Made by a program: the position numbers and the translations under genes. Positions 56,407 to 64,000 of a stretch of DNA of 64,000 nt are shown in pieces (position 1 is the stretch's first letter; every line of letters starts with the position of its first letter). The stretch spans positions 114,219-178,218 of the forward strand of contig CAMJRR010000003.1 in the NCBI GenBank assembly GCA_946408345.1, read 5' to 3'. Below the pieces are notes generated by a model. The model was not told the DNA's origin. It made no database searches and saw nothing but the letters and a program-made list of their open reading frames with translations. Source of the DNA: an uncultured Bacteroidales bacterium (lineage in GTDB: Bacteria > Bacteroidota > Bacteroidia > Bacteroidales > F082).

Positions 56407-57201
56407 TTATTTTTTTACAAAATAATGGACCGAATTTGTCTGCGTTTCGGCAATTTCGGCTGCAAAGGTAGGAAATTTTTTCCGAATCAACTCACATATT
56501 AATTCTTTCGTGAATTGCTCGGTCTCAAAATGACCGCCGTCAACCAGCAAAATATGTCCTTCCGGGACAAAAAAATCATGGTATTTGATGTCGGCGGTGA
56601 GATAGGCATCTGCTTTTTGATGTAAAGCATCCTGCATAAACGGAACTCCTGAGCCACCACAAAGTGCCACTTTTTGGATTTTACGGCTAGTCAAGGCGGA
56701 ATGACGCAGGCAAGGTGAGCCTATGGTTTTGGCAACGAGTTCAAGAAAATCGGCCTCTTCCATGGGATTTTCAAATTCACCAATCATTCCTGCACCACAT
56801 TGCTCAGGATCAGCAGCTGATGGTTGAAGAAGATGCAGATTTTTCAAGCCAAGCCGTTCCGCCAAAACACGACTCACGCCCAAATAGCTGTTGTCCAAAT
56901 TTGTATGCATCGAAATCATAGCGATGTCATGCTTGATGGCCTTCACCACGGCGCGCTCGATATAGGTTTCGGGCGTCAGATGCTTCAATCCACGAAAAAT
57001 CAAAGGATGGTGGCTGATGATAAAGTCACAGTTTTTGGCCACAGCCTCATCAACAATTTCTTCGGTAATGTCCAAGCAAATCAAGGCCTTACGGGCATCG
57101 GCATTGAGATCACCGACTTGTAGGCCAGCATTGTCGTAACTCTCCTGCCATTGCAACGGTGCGACCTCTGTAATACAATTCAAAATGTCTTTTACGGTCA
57201 T
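56407..57201 (-). CDS. Nif3-like dinuclear metal centre protein
   Basis: A 264-residue protein starting MTVKDILNCI at 57201; the track adds ten residues across the promoter. Motifs: ESYDNAGLQVGD (about 20-31), FIISHHPLIFRG with metal-binding His (about 61-72), MHTNLDN with His/Asp, and LLVDGGHFETEQF near the end. It lacks the inserted PII-like middle domain of longer members. It is YqfO/Nif3 type; its true substrate is not known, despite the label GTP cyclohydrolase I type 2. Confidence 0.9.
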   Translation of the reverse strand: MTVKDILNCITEVAPLQWQESYDNAGLQVGDLNADARKALICLDITEEIVDEAVAKNCDFIISHHPLIFRGLKHLTPETYIERAVVKAIKHDIAMISMHTNLDNSYLGVSRVLAERLGLKNLHLLQPSAADPEQCGAGMIGEFENPMEEADFLELVAKTIGSPCLRHSALTSRKIQKVALCGGSGVPFMQDALHQKADAYLTADIKYHDFFVPEGHILLVDGGHFETEQFTKELICELIRKKFPTFAAEIAETQTNSVHYFVKK

Positions 57202-57219
57202 ATTTTCAAAATTGAGGCT

Positions 57220-57227
57220 CAAAATTA
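57220..57227 (-). promoter_or_regulatory. -7 promoter box of nif3
   Basis: TAATTTTG on the minus strand, 19 bp from the start at 57201. Its plus-strand counterpart is at 57240. Confidence 0.5.
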
Positions 57228-57239
57228 GCAAATTTTGCC

Positions 57240-57248
57240 TAATTTTGA
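57240..57248 (+). promoter_or_regulatory. -7 promoter box of lpxK
   Basis: TAATTTTGA, 7 bp before the ATG at 57256, with TTTTG at 57233 adjacent. The divergent nif3 box starts 13 bp away. Confidence 0.45.
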
Positions 57249-57255
57249 CCCCATA

Positions 57256-58326
57256 ATGAGAATTTTACTTTTGCCCATAGCACTAATTTATCATATTGTT
57301 CTGACTATCAGACACAAACTATACGATTGGCACATCTTGAAATCCACACGGTTCGAGAAGCCTGTAATTTGCGTGGGCAACCTCAACCTTGGCGGGACAG
57401 GCAAAACACCACATACGGAATACCTTATTGAATTATTGAAAAATGACTATCATTTGGCCACCCTCAGCAGTGGCTATGGACGACGGTCAAAAGGTTTCAG
57501 ATTGGCCGATGCGTCATGCACCTATGAGGATTTGGGCGACGAACCGCTTCAATATTTCACGAAATACCCTGATATTCAAGTTGTCGTTGACAAGAATCGT
57601 GCAGAAGGTATAGTGCACCTGCTTTGGGAGCAGGGGGTCGAAATCGTTCTTTTGGACGACGCCTTCCAACATCGCAGAATAGATGCAGGCTTAAACATCT
57701 TATTGACAGATTACCAACATCTTTACTGCGATGACTTTCTCTTCCCTGCCGGCAATTTGCGCGATGTGAAGTCTGCTGCCAAACGAGCCGACATCATTGT
57801 TGTCAGCAAGGCACCCAAATCCATGAATGAAGAAGAAAAACAGCAGGTTGCCAATAAGTTGAAGCCTACAGAGAAACAAAAGGTTTTCTTTTCCTATTTG
57901 GAATACAACCAACTGAAACCTTTGACTGCCAGCGCAAGACAATTTGATGCCGATTCCGCAGCATCTGTCCTTCTATTCTGTGGCATCGCAAACCCCAACC
58001 CGTTGATTGACAGTCTAAATAAACAATACAAGCATCTTGAGGTAATGACTTTTGCAGACCATCATCCCTATTCGGAAAACGATGTAAATGCTATCCTCAA
58101 GCTCTTTGAAAACATGAGCAGAGAAAAGAAAATCATCGTCACCACCGAAAAAGATGCCGCGCGATTGACAAATTCTCCCTATCTTTGTCAGTTTAAAACC
58201 ACACCGTTGTACGCATTGCCTGTCAGTGTGCGTTTCCATGAAGAAGAAAAGTTTAACAAAGAAATATTGAATTATGTACGAAAGAATTCTCACGACTGTT
58301 GGTTATATCAAACTAAAAACCAATGA
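57256..58326 (+). CDS. lpxK: Tetraacyldisaccharide 4'-kinase
   Basis: A 356-residue inner-membrane-associated kinase starting MRILLLPIALIYHIV (membrane anchor, 1-20). P-loop GNLNLGGTGKTPHT (about 42-55), GYGRRSKGF (about 75-83), DDAFQHRRI (about 140-148) and FADHHPYSENDV. It phosphorylates the disaccharide lipid A precursor at the 4' position. The PNP gene begins 53 bp before its stop. Confidence 0.95.
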   Translation: MRILLLPIALIYHIVLTIRHKLYDWHILKSTRFEKPVICVGNLNLGGTGKTPHTEYLIELLKNDYHLATLSSGYGRRSKGFRLADASCTYEDLGDEPLQYFTKYPDIQVVVDKNRAEGIVHLLWEQGVEIVLLDDAFQHRRIDAGLNILLTDYQHLYCDDFLFPAGNLRDVKSAAKRADIIVVSKAPKSMNEEEKQQVANKLKPTEKQKVFFSYLEYNQLKPLTASARQFDADSAASVLLFCGIANPNPLIDSLNKQYKHLEVMTFADHHPYSENDVNAILKLFENMSREKKIIVTTEKDAARLTNSPYLCQFKTTPLYALPVSVRFHEEEKFNKEILNYVRKNSHDCWLYQTKNQ

Positions 58327-59110
58327 TTTTCAGCCTGAAGTCGGGGTGGTGTTGGGCTCTGGCTTAGGTGGCTTGGCCAGCGGCATCGACGTCGAATATG
58401 CCATTCCCTATTCGGACATTCCGAACTTCCCCGTTTCCACGGTGAAAGGACACCAGGGACAGTTGCTTTTTGGCACCATCGCAGGTCGAAAAGTCATCGC
58501 CATGCAAGGCCGTTTCCACTATTACGAGGGCTATCCGATGAGCGAAGTCGCCTTCCCCATCCGCATGATGATGCAACTGGGCATCCAGTTCCTCATCCTC
58601 AGCAACGCCGCTGGTGGACTCAACCCGACCTTCCACGTGGGTGATATCATGATCATCAACGACCATATCCATGCCATGCCCAATCCCTTGATTGGTCCGC
58701 ACGACGAGCGTTTTGGCGAGCGCTTCCCCGACATGAGTGAGCCTTACGACAAACGCCTCATCAAGTTGGCCGACGAGATTGCTTTGGAAAAAGGCATTTG
58801 GGTGCAGCACGGCGTATATTGTTCCACTTCGGGCCCGACCTACGAGACGCCTGCCGAATGCCGTTACTTCCGTATCATCGGTGCCGACACCATCGGCATG
58901 TCGACGACGCCTGAGGTCATCGTGGCAAGACAAGGCAAGTTGCCCGTCTTCGGTTTGTCCATCGTTTCCGACATGGCCAATATCTATGGTTTGGACCATC
59001 CTATCACCATTACGCATGAGGAAGTCATCAAGGCCGTAAACGCTGTCGAGCCCAAACTCATCACCCTCATCACGGAACTCATCCGCCGCTCGAAAGAAAT
59101 CCAGTTCTGA
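58274..59110 (+). CDS. punA: Purine nucleoside phosphorylase (trimeric, type I)
   Basis: A 278-residue enzyme: GVVLGSGLGGLASGI (about 25-39), QGRFHYYEGY (about 78-87), LSNAAGGLNP (about 115-124), STSGPTYETPAECRYFR (about 195-212) with the substrate Glu, and GMSTTPEVIVARQ with the specificity region. It cleaves inosine and guanosine to ribose-1-phosphate. The start at 58274 lies inside lpxK (53-bp overlap), but the N terminus MYERILTTVGYIKLKT matches family starts. It ends 1 bp into the lpxH start. Confidence 0.93.
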   Translation: MYERILTTVGYIKLKTNDFQPEVGVVLGSGLGGLASGIDVEYAIPYSDIPNFPVSTVKGHQGQLLFGTIAGRKVIAMQGRFHYYEGYPMSEVAFPIRMMMQLGIQFLILSNAAGGLNPTFHVGDIMIINDHIHAMPNPLIGPHDERFGERFPDMSEPYDKRLIKLADEIALEKGIWVQHGVYCSTSGPTYETPAECRYFRIIGADTIGMSTTPEVIVARQGKLPVFGLSIVSDMANIYGLDHPITITHEEVIKAVNAVEPKLITLITELIRRSKEIQF

Positions 59111-59886
59111 TGGCCGTTTATTTCGTCACCGACTTCCATTTAGGCATCCCCTCGCTTGAGGACAGCCAAATGCGCGAGCGCAAGTTACTGCGCTTCCTTG
59201 ATGGCATTCGTCCAAATTGTGAAGAACTTTACCTAATGGGTGACTTGTTTGACTTTTGGTTCGAATACAAGACGGTGATTCCCAAGGGCTTTGTAAGGCT
59301 CCAAGGTAAATTGGCTGAGTTCACTGACGCAGGCATCCCGGTGCATATGTTCATCGGCAACCATGACCTTTGGAGTTTTGGCTATTTGCATGATGAACTA
59401 GGACTTGAGATGCATCGCGAGCCGGTCGTCAAGAACATCAAGGGCAAGAAGTTCTTTTTGGTTCATGGTGACGGCAGAGGTCCTGGCGATAAGGGCTATA
59501 AGTTCCTGAAGAAAGTGTTCGAATGCAAGTTCAACCAATGGCTGTTCCGCTGGTTGCATCCTGATTTGGGCATCGGTTTGGCTTTGAAATGGTCGCATAA
59601 TCATCGCTTGAAAAAGCTTAAGAACGAAGTGGAGCGTGGCTATTACAACGACATCCCAAAAACGCGCCTATATCAGTACGCCCAAGAACAAGCAAAGCTC
59701 GACCCAACGATTGATTTCTTCGTCTTCGGCCACCAACACAAGCCCATGCAGTATAAAACTGGCAACCATGCCTTGACGACCGTCGTAGGAAATTGGATTT
59801 ATGATTTCACATACGCGGTTTTTGATGGAGAGTCAGTGGAGTTGAGGCGATTTGGAGAAGAAAAGCTTTCAGAATCAAAACTTTGA
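59110..59886 (+). CDS. lpxH: UDP-2,3-diacylglucosamine diphosphatase (LpxH-like)
   Basis: A 258-residue metallophosphoesterase: TDFHLG (7-12), LMGDLFDFWFEY (about 41-52), FIGNHDLWSFG (about 78-88), VHGDG (about 115-119), FGHQHKP (about 208-214). This is the LpxH set of five metal-binding boxes; it removes UMP from UDP-diacylglucosamine to form lipid X. With lpxK it makes a lipid A unit, interrupted by a purine salvage gene. LpxG/LpxI are not seen. Confidence 0.88.
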   Translation: MAVYFVTDFHLGIPSLEDSQMRERKLLRFLDGIRPNCEELYLMGDLFDFWFEYKTVIPKGFVRLQGKLAEFTDAGIPVHMFIGNHDLWSFGYLHDELGLEMHREPVVKNIKGKKFFLVHGDGRGPGDKGYKFLKKVFECKFNQWLFRWLHPDLGIGLALKWSHNHRLKKLKNEVERGYYNDIPKTRLYQYAQEQAKLDPTIDFFVFGHQHKPMQYKTGNHALTTVVGNWIYDFTYAVFDGESVELRRFGEEKLSESKL

Positions 59887-59941
59887 AACGAATTCATTGC
59901 AAAAAACACTCATTCACCTATTACCGCTCATTCAAAAACGT

Positions 59942-59950
59942 TATTTTTGC
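59942..59950 (+). promoter_or_regulatory. -7 promoter box of tamL
   Basis: TATTTTTGC, 17 bp before the ATG at 59967; it lies inside the ORF-track extension of tamL, which supports the later start. Confidence 0.55.
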
Positions 59951-59966
59951 AAAAAATCTACGCGGC

Positions 59967-62279
59967 ATGTCAGTCAAACGGCTCCATATCATTCTTCTAT
60001 TGTTCGTGGCTGTCGCCATGTCTTCGTGCAATATCAACCGTTTTGTCCCTGAGGGGAAATATTTGGTGAAGAAAAACAGCATCGCCATCGAGGGAAAAAA
60101 GACCAAAATCAGCAAGTCGGGGCTGTCGTCCTATATCACCCTCAAACCCTATAAAGATGCATTCCAAACCAATTTTCCCACATGGATTTACTACAAGGCG
60201 GAACAAAGACCTAAGAGCAAGATGTGGGCTTGGATGAATGAAACTTTCGGTAAGGCACCCGTATATTACGATGTGAAAGAAGCCAACAATTCGTCCACCC
60301 AAATGATGCGTTATCTCGACAACGTAGGTTACTTCCATTCCAAAGTGAACCACACGGTGAAAACGAGTCGAAAAAAAGCTACTGTCACCTATCATGTCTA
60401 CCCCGCCAAGCCTTATCATATCAAACAGTTCGACTATGTCATCAATGACACACTCATAGAGAGATACATCATGCGTGACAGCACCAAATTTGAGCCCAAA
60501 AAAGGCGACATCTACAACGCCTATTCCCTTGACGACCAGCGCGAAATCATCACTGAAAGAATGAAAAACTCGGGGTACTTCTTCTTCAATCGGGACGACA
60601 TCTTTTTTGAAGTGGACAGCAACTTCATGAACCATAGCATGGACATCACCATGCGATTGAAAGACAACAAATTGTCATATAAGAAGTACTATATTCGCAA
60701 TATCAGTGTTTATCCTAACTTCAGTGTCTTAAGAATGGGTGAAAAACCTACCGATTCTATCAAGCTTGATGTAGAAGTGGGCCCAAGAAAACGAAAAAAC
60801 ACTTGGGATTTCTACTACTTTGGCAAACCCGATGTGGACCCTCAAACCTTCAAACAATCCATCCATATCATAGAAGGATTTCCCTATAACCTAAGGAGCA
60901 TCACCAGCACCTATCAATCTTTGGGCAATTTCAGATTGTTTCGAAATATCAACATTGAGTTTGATACCGTTTCGGGGCCAAAAGACACTCTCAATCTGCT
61001 TGACTGTCGCATCACCATGCAGCAAAATGATCGGCATTCGTTTACTGTGCAAGCTGAAGGCACCAATTCGGAAGGTGATTTGGGCATCAAAGGTAGCCTT
61101 TCCTATTCCAACAAAAACATTTTCCACGGGGCTGAGACTTTTCAACTCAGCCTAAAAGGCGGGCTGGAAGTCCAGAAACTGGCAGGTGGCGAAAACCCTG
61201 AATCTGGCAATAGTGTTTTCAACACATGGGAATTTGGACTGACAGCTAGTGTGCTCTTCCCAAGGTTTTTAGGTCCCTTCTCCTCGCTCACCTTCGCAAG
61301 AGACTATCAGCCCACCACCACGGTTTCATTGGGTTTCAACTCGCAGACCAGATTCTATTATTCCCGATATGTTACCACCGCTTCCTACAGCTATGACTGG
61401 AAAAAGAACTATCGGTTAGGGCAAACGCTCACTCCCTTTTATCTCAACAGCGTGAAAATCGACAACATTAATCCAATTTTCCAAGAATACCTTGATGCTG
61501 AGACCAGTCAAAGGAAGAAAGCCCAATACACGAGTCATTTGCTGTTTGGCACACGCTATTCGCTGACTTACAACACGCAAAGAATCAACAAAACTGGCAG
61601 CTTCTTTTACGTTAGAGCCGATTTTGAGACGAGTGGAAACCTGCTTTCCTTGTTCAACAAGACCAAACTCATTACTGAGAATGAAGATGGTTCCCACGAA
61701 ATCTTCGGCATTCGTTATGCCCAATACGTCAGAAGCAGTTTCGACTTTAGGCAGCACCTCGACCTTGGCAAAGACAACTGGTTTGTGTTTCGACAATTCG
61801 TGGGTATTGGCTTGCCCTATGGTAATTCACAAGACATGCCTTTCGAACGCAGTTTCTACGGTGGTGGTGCCAATGGCCTGCGTGGTTGGCTATATCGTAC
61901 GGTGGGACCAGGTGGTTATATTCCCGTTTCCGACGATATCGAAAAGACTGGTGACTTGCAGCTGGAGTTCAATGCCGAATATCGTTTTCCATTATACAAC
62001 ATCGTCAACGGTGCTATCTTTGTTGATGCCGGTAATGTTTGGACCTATCATCCCAACGAATCCATGCCCAACAGCGAGTTTAGATTCGATACCTTCTACA
62101 AACAATTCGCAGTTGACGCGGGCATCGGTTTCAGACTGGATGTTTCTTTCCTCATACTCCGCTTCGACATCGCTTACGCCATGCGCAATCCCTACATGAA
62201 CAATGAGACAGGTAGCCATTGGCGTTTCGGCCAAGGCAACAACTTCAGATTGCAAGCCGGAATTGGCTATCCTTTTTAA
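59967..62279 (+). CDS. tamL: TamL-like outer-membrane BamA/TamA-family lipoprotein
   Basis: A 770-residue protein; MSVKRLHIILLLFVAVAMSSC provides a lipobox (Cys about 21), the feature that separates Bacteroidota TamL from TamA. Residues 30-390 contain POTRA-like units (YYDVKEANNSSTQMMRYLDNVGYFHSKV; IHIIEGFPYNLRSI), and 400-770 form the 16-strand BamA-type barrel with the signature FYGGGANGLRGW (about 630-641). In Bacteroidota TamL works with TamB in outer-membrane homeostasis. The track starts 28 residues early. The helicase gene follows by 3 bp. Confidence 0.9.
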   Translation: MSVKRLHIILLLFVAVAMSSCNINRFVPEGKYLVKKNSIAIEGKKTKISKSGLSSYITLKPYKDAFQTNFPTWIYYKAEQRPKSKMWAWMNETFGKAPVYYDVKEANNSSTQMMRYLDNVGYFHSKVNHTVKTSRKKATVTYHVYPAKPYHIKQFDYVINDTLIERYIMRDSTKFEPKKGDIYNAYSLDDQREIITERMKNSGYFFFNRDDIFFEVDSNFMNHSMDITMRLKDNKLSYKKYYIRNISVYPNFSVLRMGEKPTDSIKLDVEVGPRKRKNTWDFYYFGKPDVDPQTFKQSIHIIEGFPYNLRSITSTYQSLGNFRLFRNINIEFDTVSGPKDTLNLLDCRITMQQNDRHSFTVQAEGTNSEGDLGIKGSLSYSNKNIFHGAETFQLSLKGGLEVQKLAGGENPESGNSVFNTWEFGLTASVLFPRFLGPFSSLTFARDYQPTTTVSLGFNSQTRFYYSRYVTTASYSYDWKKNYRLGQTLTPFYLNSVKIDNINPIFQEYLDAETSQRKKAQYTSHLLFGTRYSLTYNTQRINKTGSFFYVRADFETSGNLLSLFNKTKLITENEDGSHEIFGIRYAQYVRSSFDFRQHLDLGKDNWFVFRQFVGIGLPYGNSQDMPFERSFYGGGANGLRGWLYRTVGPGGYIPVSDDIEKTGDLQLEFNAEYRFPLYNIVNGAIFVDAGNVWTYHPNESMPNSEFRFDTFYKQFAVDAGIGFRLDVSFLILRFDIAYAMRNPYMNNETGSHWRFGQGNNFRLQAGIGYPF

Positions 62280-62282
62280 TCC

Positions 62283-63704
62283 ATGTTAAGCCGCAGCGAG
62301 CTATATGGAAAACTGGTGCAATCCTTCGGTTTCGAGCCCACCGACGGACAGGCTATCGTAATGTATCATTTGTCCGCCTTCCTACTTTCACAAAAAGAAA
62401 ACCCGACCTATATCTTAAGAGGCTACGCAGGAACTGGCAAGACCACATTGGTCAAAACTTTGGTGAGGACTTTGCCTTCACTCGGAATGAAGTACGTATT
62501 GATGGCACCTACTGGAAGAGCGGCCAAGGTACTCAGCATCTATACGGGAAAAGATGCGTCCACCATCCATCGCAGAATCTATCAGGCCAAGACCTTCCCG
62601 GATGGGAGCATTCATATTACGCGAGCCGAAAACAAATACAAAAATGCGCTTTTCATCGTAGATGAGGCTTCCATGATTGGAGAAATGAAAGACTTTGGCG
62701 AATCAAGTCTGCTTGACGACCTCTTAGGCTATGTCTTCAGCGGCGAAAATTGTAGACTGCTGCTCATTGGCGACACGGCACAACTGCCACCCGTTGGAAG
62801 CGTAAAGAGTCCCGCCTTGGACTGCGAATACTTGAAATCCGAGTTTCCGATTACAGCAGCTACCTTTGAGTTGACTGAAGTCAAGCGTCAAGCCTTGGAA
62901 TCGGGCATCTTGTACAATGCGACAGATATTCGTCAATTGCTCGGTCAAAATCTCTACGAATACGAGTTGCCACTTTTTCATCTGCAAGGTTTCAATGACA
63001 TCCAAAAGATTGAGCCAGAGACCTTTGAAGAGATACTACACAATGTATTCTCCAACACTTCAGACAATGAAGCCGTTATCATCTGCAAATCGAATAAACG
63101 CGCCAACATGTTCAATCAAGCCATTCGCGGCCGCATTCTCAATATCGAAGGAGAAATAGCCACGGGGGACAAGCTGATGGTGGTAAAAAACAATTATTAT
63201 TGGACAGAAGGCAATGACACGATGAGTTTCATCGCCAATGGCGACATGGCTGAGATTAGAAAAATCAAGCATTTCGATGAAATGTATGGATTCAGTTTTG
63301 CCGATGTGGAACTCAGCTTCACCGACTATCCCGGCGCTCCGAATGTAGAAGCCAAAATCCTACTTGACACCTTGAATAGCAATAGTCCTTCGCTGACGGA
63401 AGAGGAAAACAAAAAAATGTATTCAGCCATTGAAGAAGACTATATGGACATACCGAACCGAAGGGAACGTTACAAGGAGATGAAGAAGAATCCTTGGTTC
63501 AACGCCTTGCAGGTGAAGTTTGCCTACGCCCTCACTTGTCACAAGACCCAAGGCGGGCAATGGGCAAGCATATTCATTGATTCTTCGTTGAACCAGAAGG
63601 AAACGCTTGAGGTGGAAGACCTTCGTTGGCTTTACACCGCATTAACGCGTGCACAGGAACGGGTATATTTCGTGAATTTCAAGGAGGAGTTCTTCGAGGA
63701 GTAA
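62283..63704 (+). CDS. RecD/Dda-like SF1B DNA helicase
   Basis: A 473-residue helicase: Walker A GYAGTGKTTLVKTL (about 48-61), MAPTGRAAKVL (motif Ia), Walker B LFIVDEASMIG (about 120-130), IGDTAQLPPVGS (motif III), and the C-terminal UvrD_C_2 box YALTCHKTQGGQW with WLYTALTRAQERVYFV (about 425-460). No RecB/RecC partners are nearby. It is the short RecD2-like class that lacks the N-terminal extension. Confidence 0.9.
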   Translation: MLSRSELYGKLVQSFGFEPTDGQAIVMYHLSAFLLSQKENPTYILRGYAGTGKTTLVKTLVRTLPSLGMKYVLMAPTGRAAKVLSIYTGKDASTIHRRIYQAKTFPDGSIHITRAENKYKNALFIVDEASMIGEMKDFGESSLLDDLLGYVFSGENCRLLLIGDTAQLPPVGSVKSPALDCEYLKSEFPITAATFELTEVKRQALESGILYNATDIRQLLGQNLYEYELPLFHLQGFNDIQKIEPETFEEILHNVFSNTSDNEAVIICKSNKRANMFNQAIRGRILNIEGEIATGDKLMVVKNNYYWTEGNDTMSFIANGDMAEIRKIKHFDEMYGFSFADVELSFTDYPGAPNVEAKILLDTLNSNSPSLTEEENKKMYSAIEEDYMDIPNRRERYKEMKKNPWFNALQVKFAYALTCHKTQGGQWASIFIDSSLNQKETLEVEDLRWLYTALTRAQERVYFVNFKEEFFEE

Positions 63705-63714
63705 CCATATCATC

Positions 63715-63752
63715 TAAAAACAGAAAGCCCCGGCAGCTTGCTGCTGTCGGGG
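63715..63752 (-). terminator. Terminator of the rRNA operon
   Basis: On the minus strand CCCCGACAGCAGCAAGCTGCCGGGG forms a strong hairpin, then CTTTCTGTTTTT. It lies just past the 5S gene and also borders the convergent helicase gene. Confidence 0.85.
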
Positions 63753-63764
63753 TCTCCGTTTAGG

Positions 63765-63875
<111 letters not shown>

Positions 63876-63950
63876 TGTCTCTCTCGGTCCGGCCTCCCGG
63901 CCTTCCCGGATGGGGTGAAACCGGACACAAGGGCAACCGCACACCCGGGC
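63876..63950 (-). other. 23S-5S intergenic spacer
   Basis: Spacer with CTTGT...GGTCCGG and CCGGACACAAG arms forming a processing-type hairpin around GGCCTCCCGGCC. No tRNA gene in it. Confidence 0.7.
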
Positions 63951-64000
63951 GGAAGCGCTCGGGCCATTAGTGCCGCTCGGCTCAACGTGTCGCCACGCTC
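63951..64000 (-). rRNA. rrl: 23S ribosomal RNA, 3' end (partial)
   Basis: The minus strand reads GTGGCGACACGTTGAGCCGA then GCGGCACTAATGGCCCGAGC, matching the conserved 23S 3' end (ACGTGTTGAGCTGA..GGTACTAATAGCCCGAGCG). The gene runs past the window edge. Confidence 0.88.

Overview
The window is chromosomal DNA from a member of the Bacteroidota, most likely Bacteroidales. The support is: T9SS type A sorting domains, BspA-type leucine-rich repeats, DUF2807 (GIN), DUF2723 and DUF5683 proteins, a lipid-anchored TamA-like protein (TamL), a tricorn-type protease, and a recurrent TA-N2-TTTG/TATTTTTGC box just upstream of start codons, which is the Bacteroidota -7 promoter element. I see no transposase, prophage or CRISPR array. 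Genus-level placement is not possible from this sequence alone.

Layout. 1-3.0 kb: rimP-nusA-infB (minus, infB cut by the window edge) preceded by a tRNA-Gln. 3.2-8.7 kb (plus): a CsgG-like protein, a small lipoprotein, DUF4810 and DUF799 lipoproteins, then a large DUF2723 (TMEM260-like) membrane protein. 8.8-19.0 kb (minus): an accessory run of secreted proteins and lipoproteins, including two YD-like repeat proteins with T9SS tails, a third with a T9SS tail, several lipoproteins, two barrel proteins, two LRR lipoproteins, and gene remnants. A strongly structured leader lies at 17.1 kb. 19.2-24.0 kb: lgt, then an ECF sigma factor and a membrane anti-sigma candidate facing a GIN-domain beta-barrel gene. 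The sigma gene and the GIN gene carry the same ECF-like promoter with identical spacing. 24.0-31.8 kb: beta-mannosidase (GH2), cutC, a zeta-toxin-like pair, beta-hexosaminidase (GH20) and a transglutaminase-like protein. 32-37.6 kb: tricorn-type protease, a solitary MNT nucleotidyltransferase, a FAH-family hydrolase, a DEDDh exonuclease and a PUR-like protein. 37.8-48.2 kb (plus): parA-parB-DUF5683-dapB-lepB, ftsK-lolA-like, and exbB-exbD-tonB. 48.3-59.9 kb: folC, mazG, a PagL-like/GIN/WYH-rich lipoprotein operon, a FadL-like porin, a C4 zinc-ribbon protein with Nif3, and lpxK-PNP-lpxH. 60-64 kb: tamL, a RecD/Dda-like helicase, and the end of an rRNA operon (5S and the 3' end of 23S, minus).

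Taken together, the region is dominated by cell-envelope biogenesis (signal peptidase I, Lgt, LolA, LpxK, LpxH, TamL, TonB complex, PagL-like enzyme), envelope-directed transcription (ECF module) and glycan degradation (GH2, GH20). The most interesting sequence-level signals are the shared ECF promoter, the 113-nt rod-like RNA candidate, a 24-bp REP-like element inserted in frame in two unrelated genes, oriented minisatellite-like repeats upstream of genes, and exchanged 5' ends among the secreted-protein paralogues.
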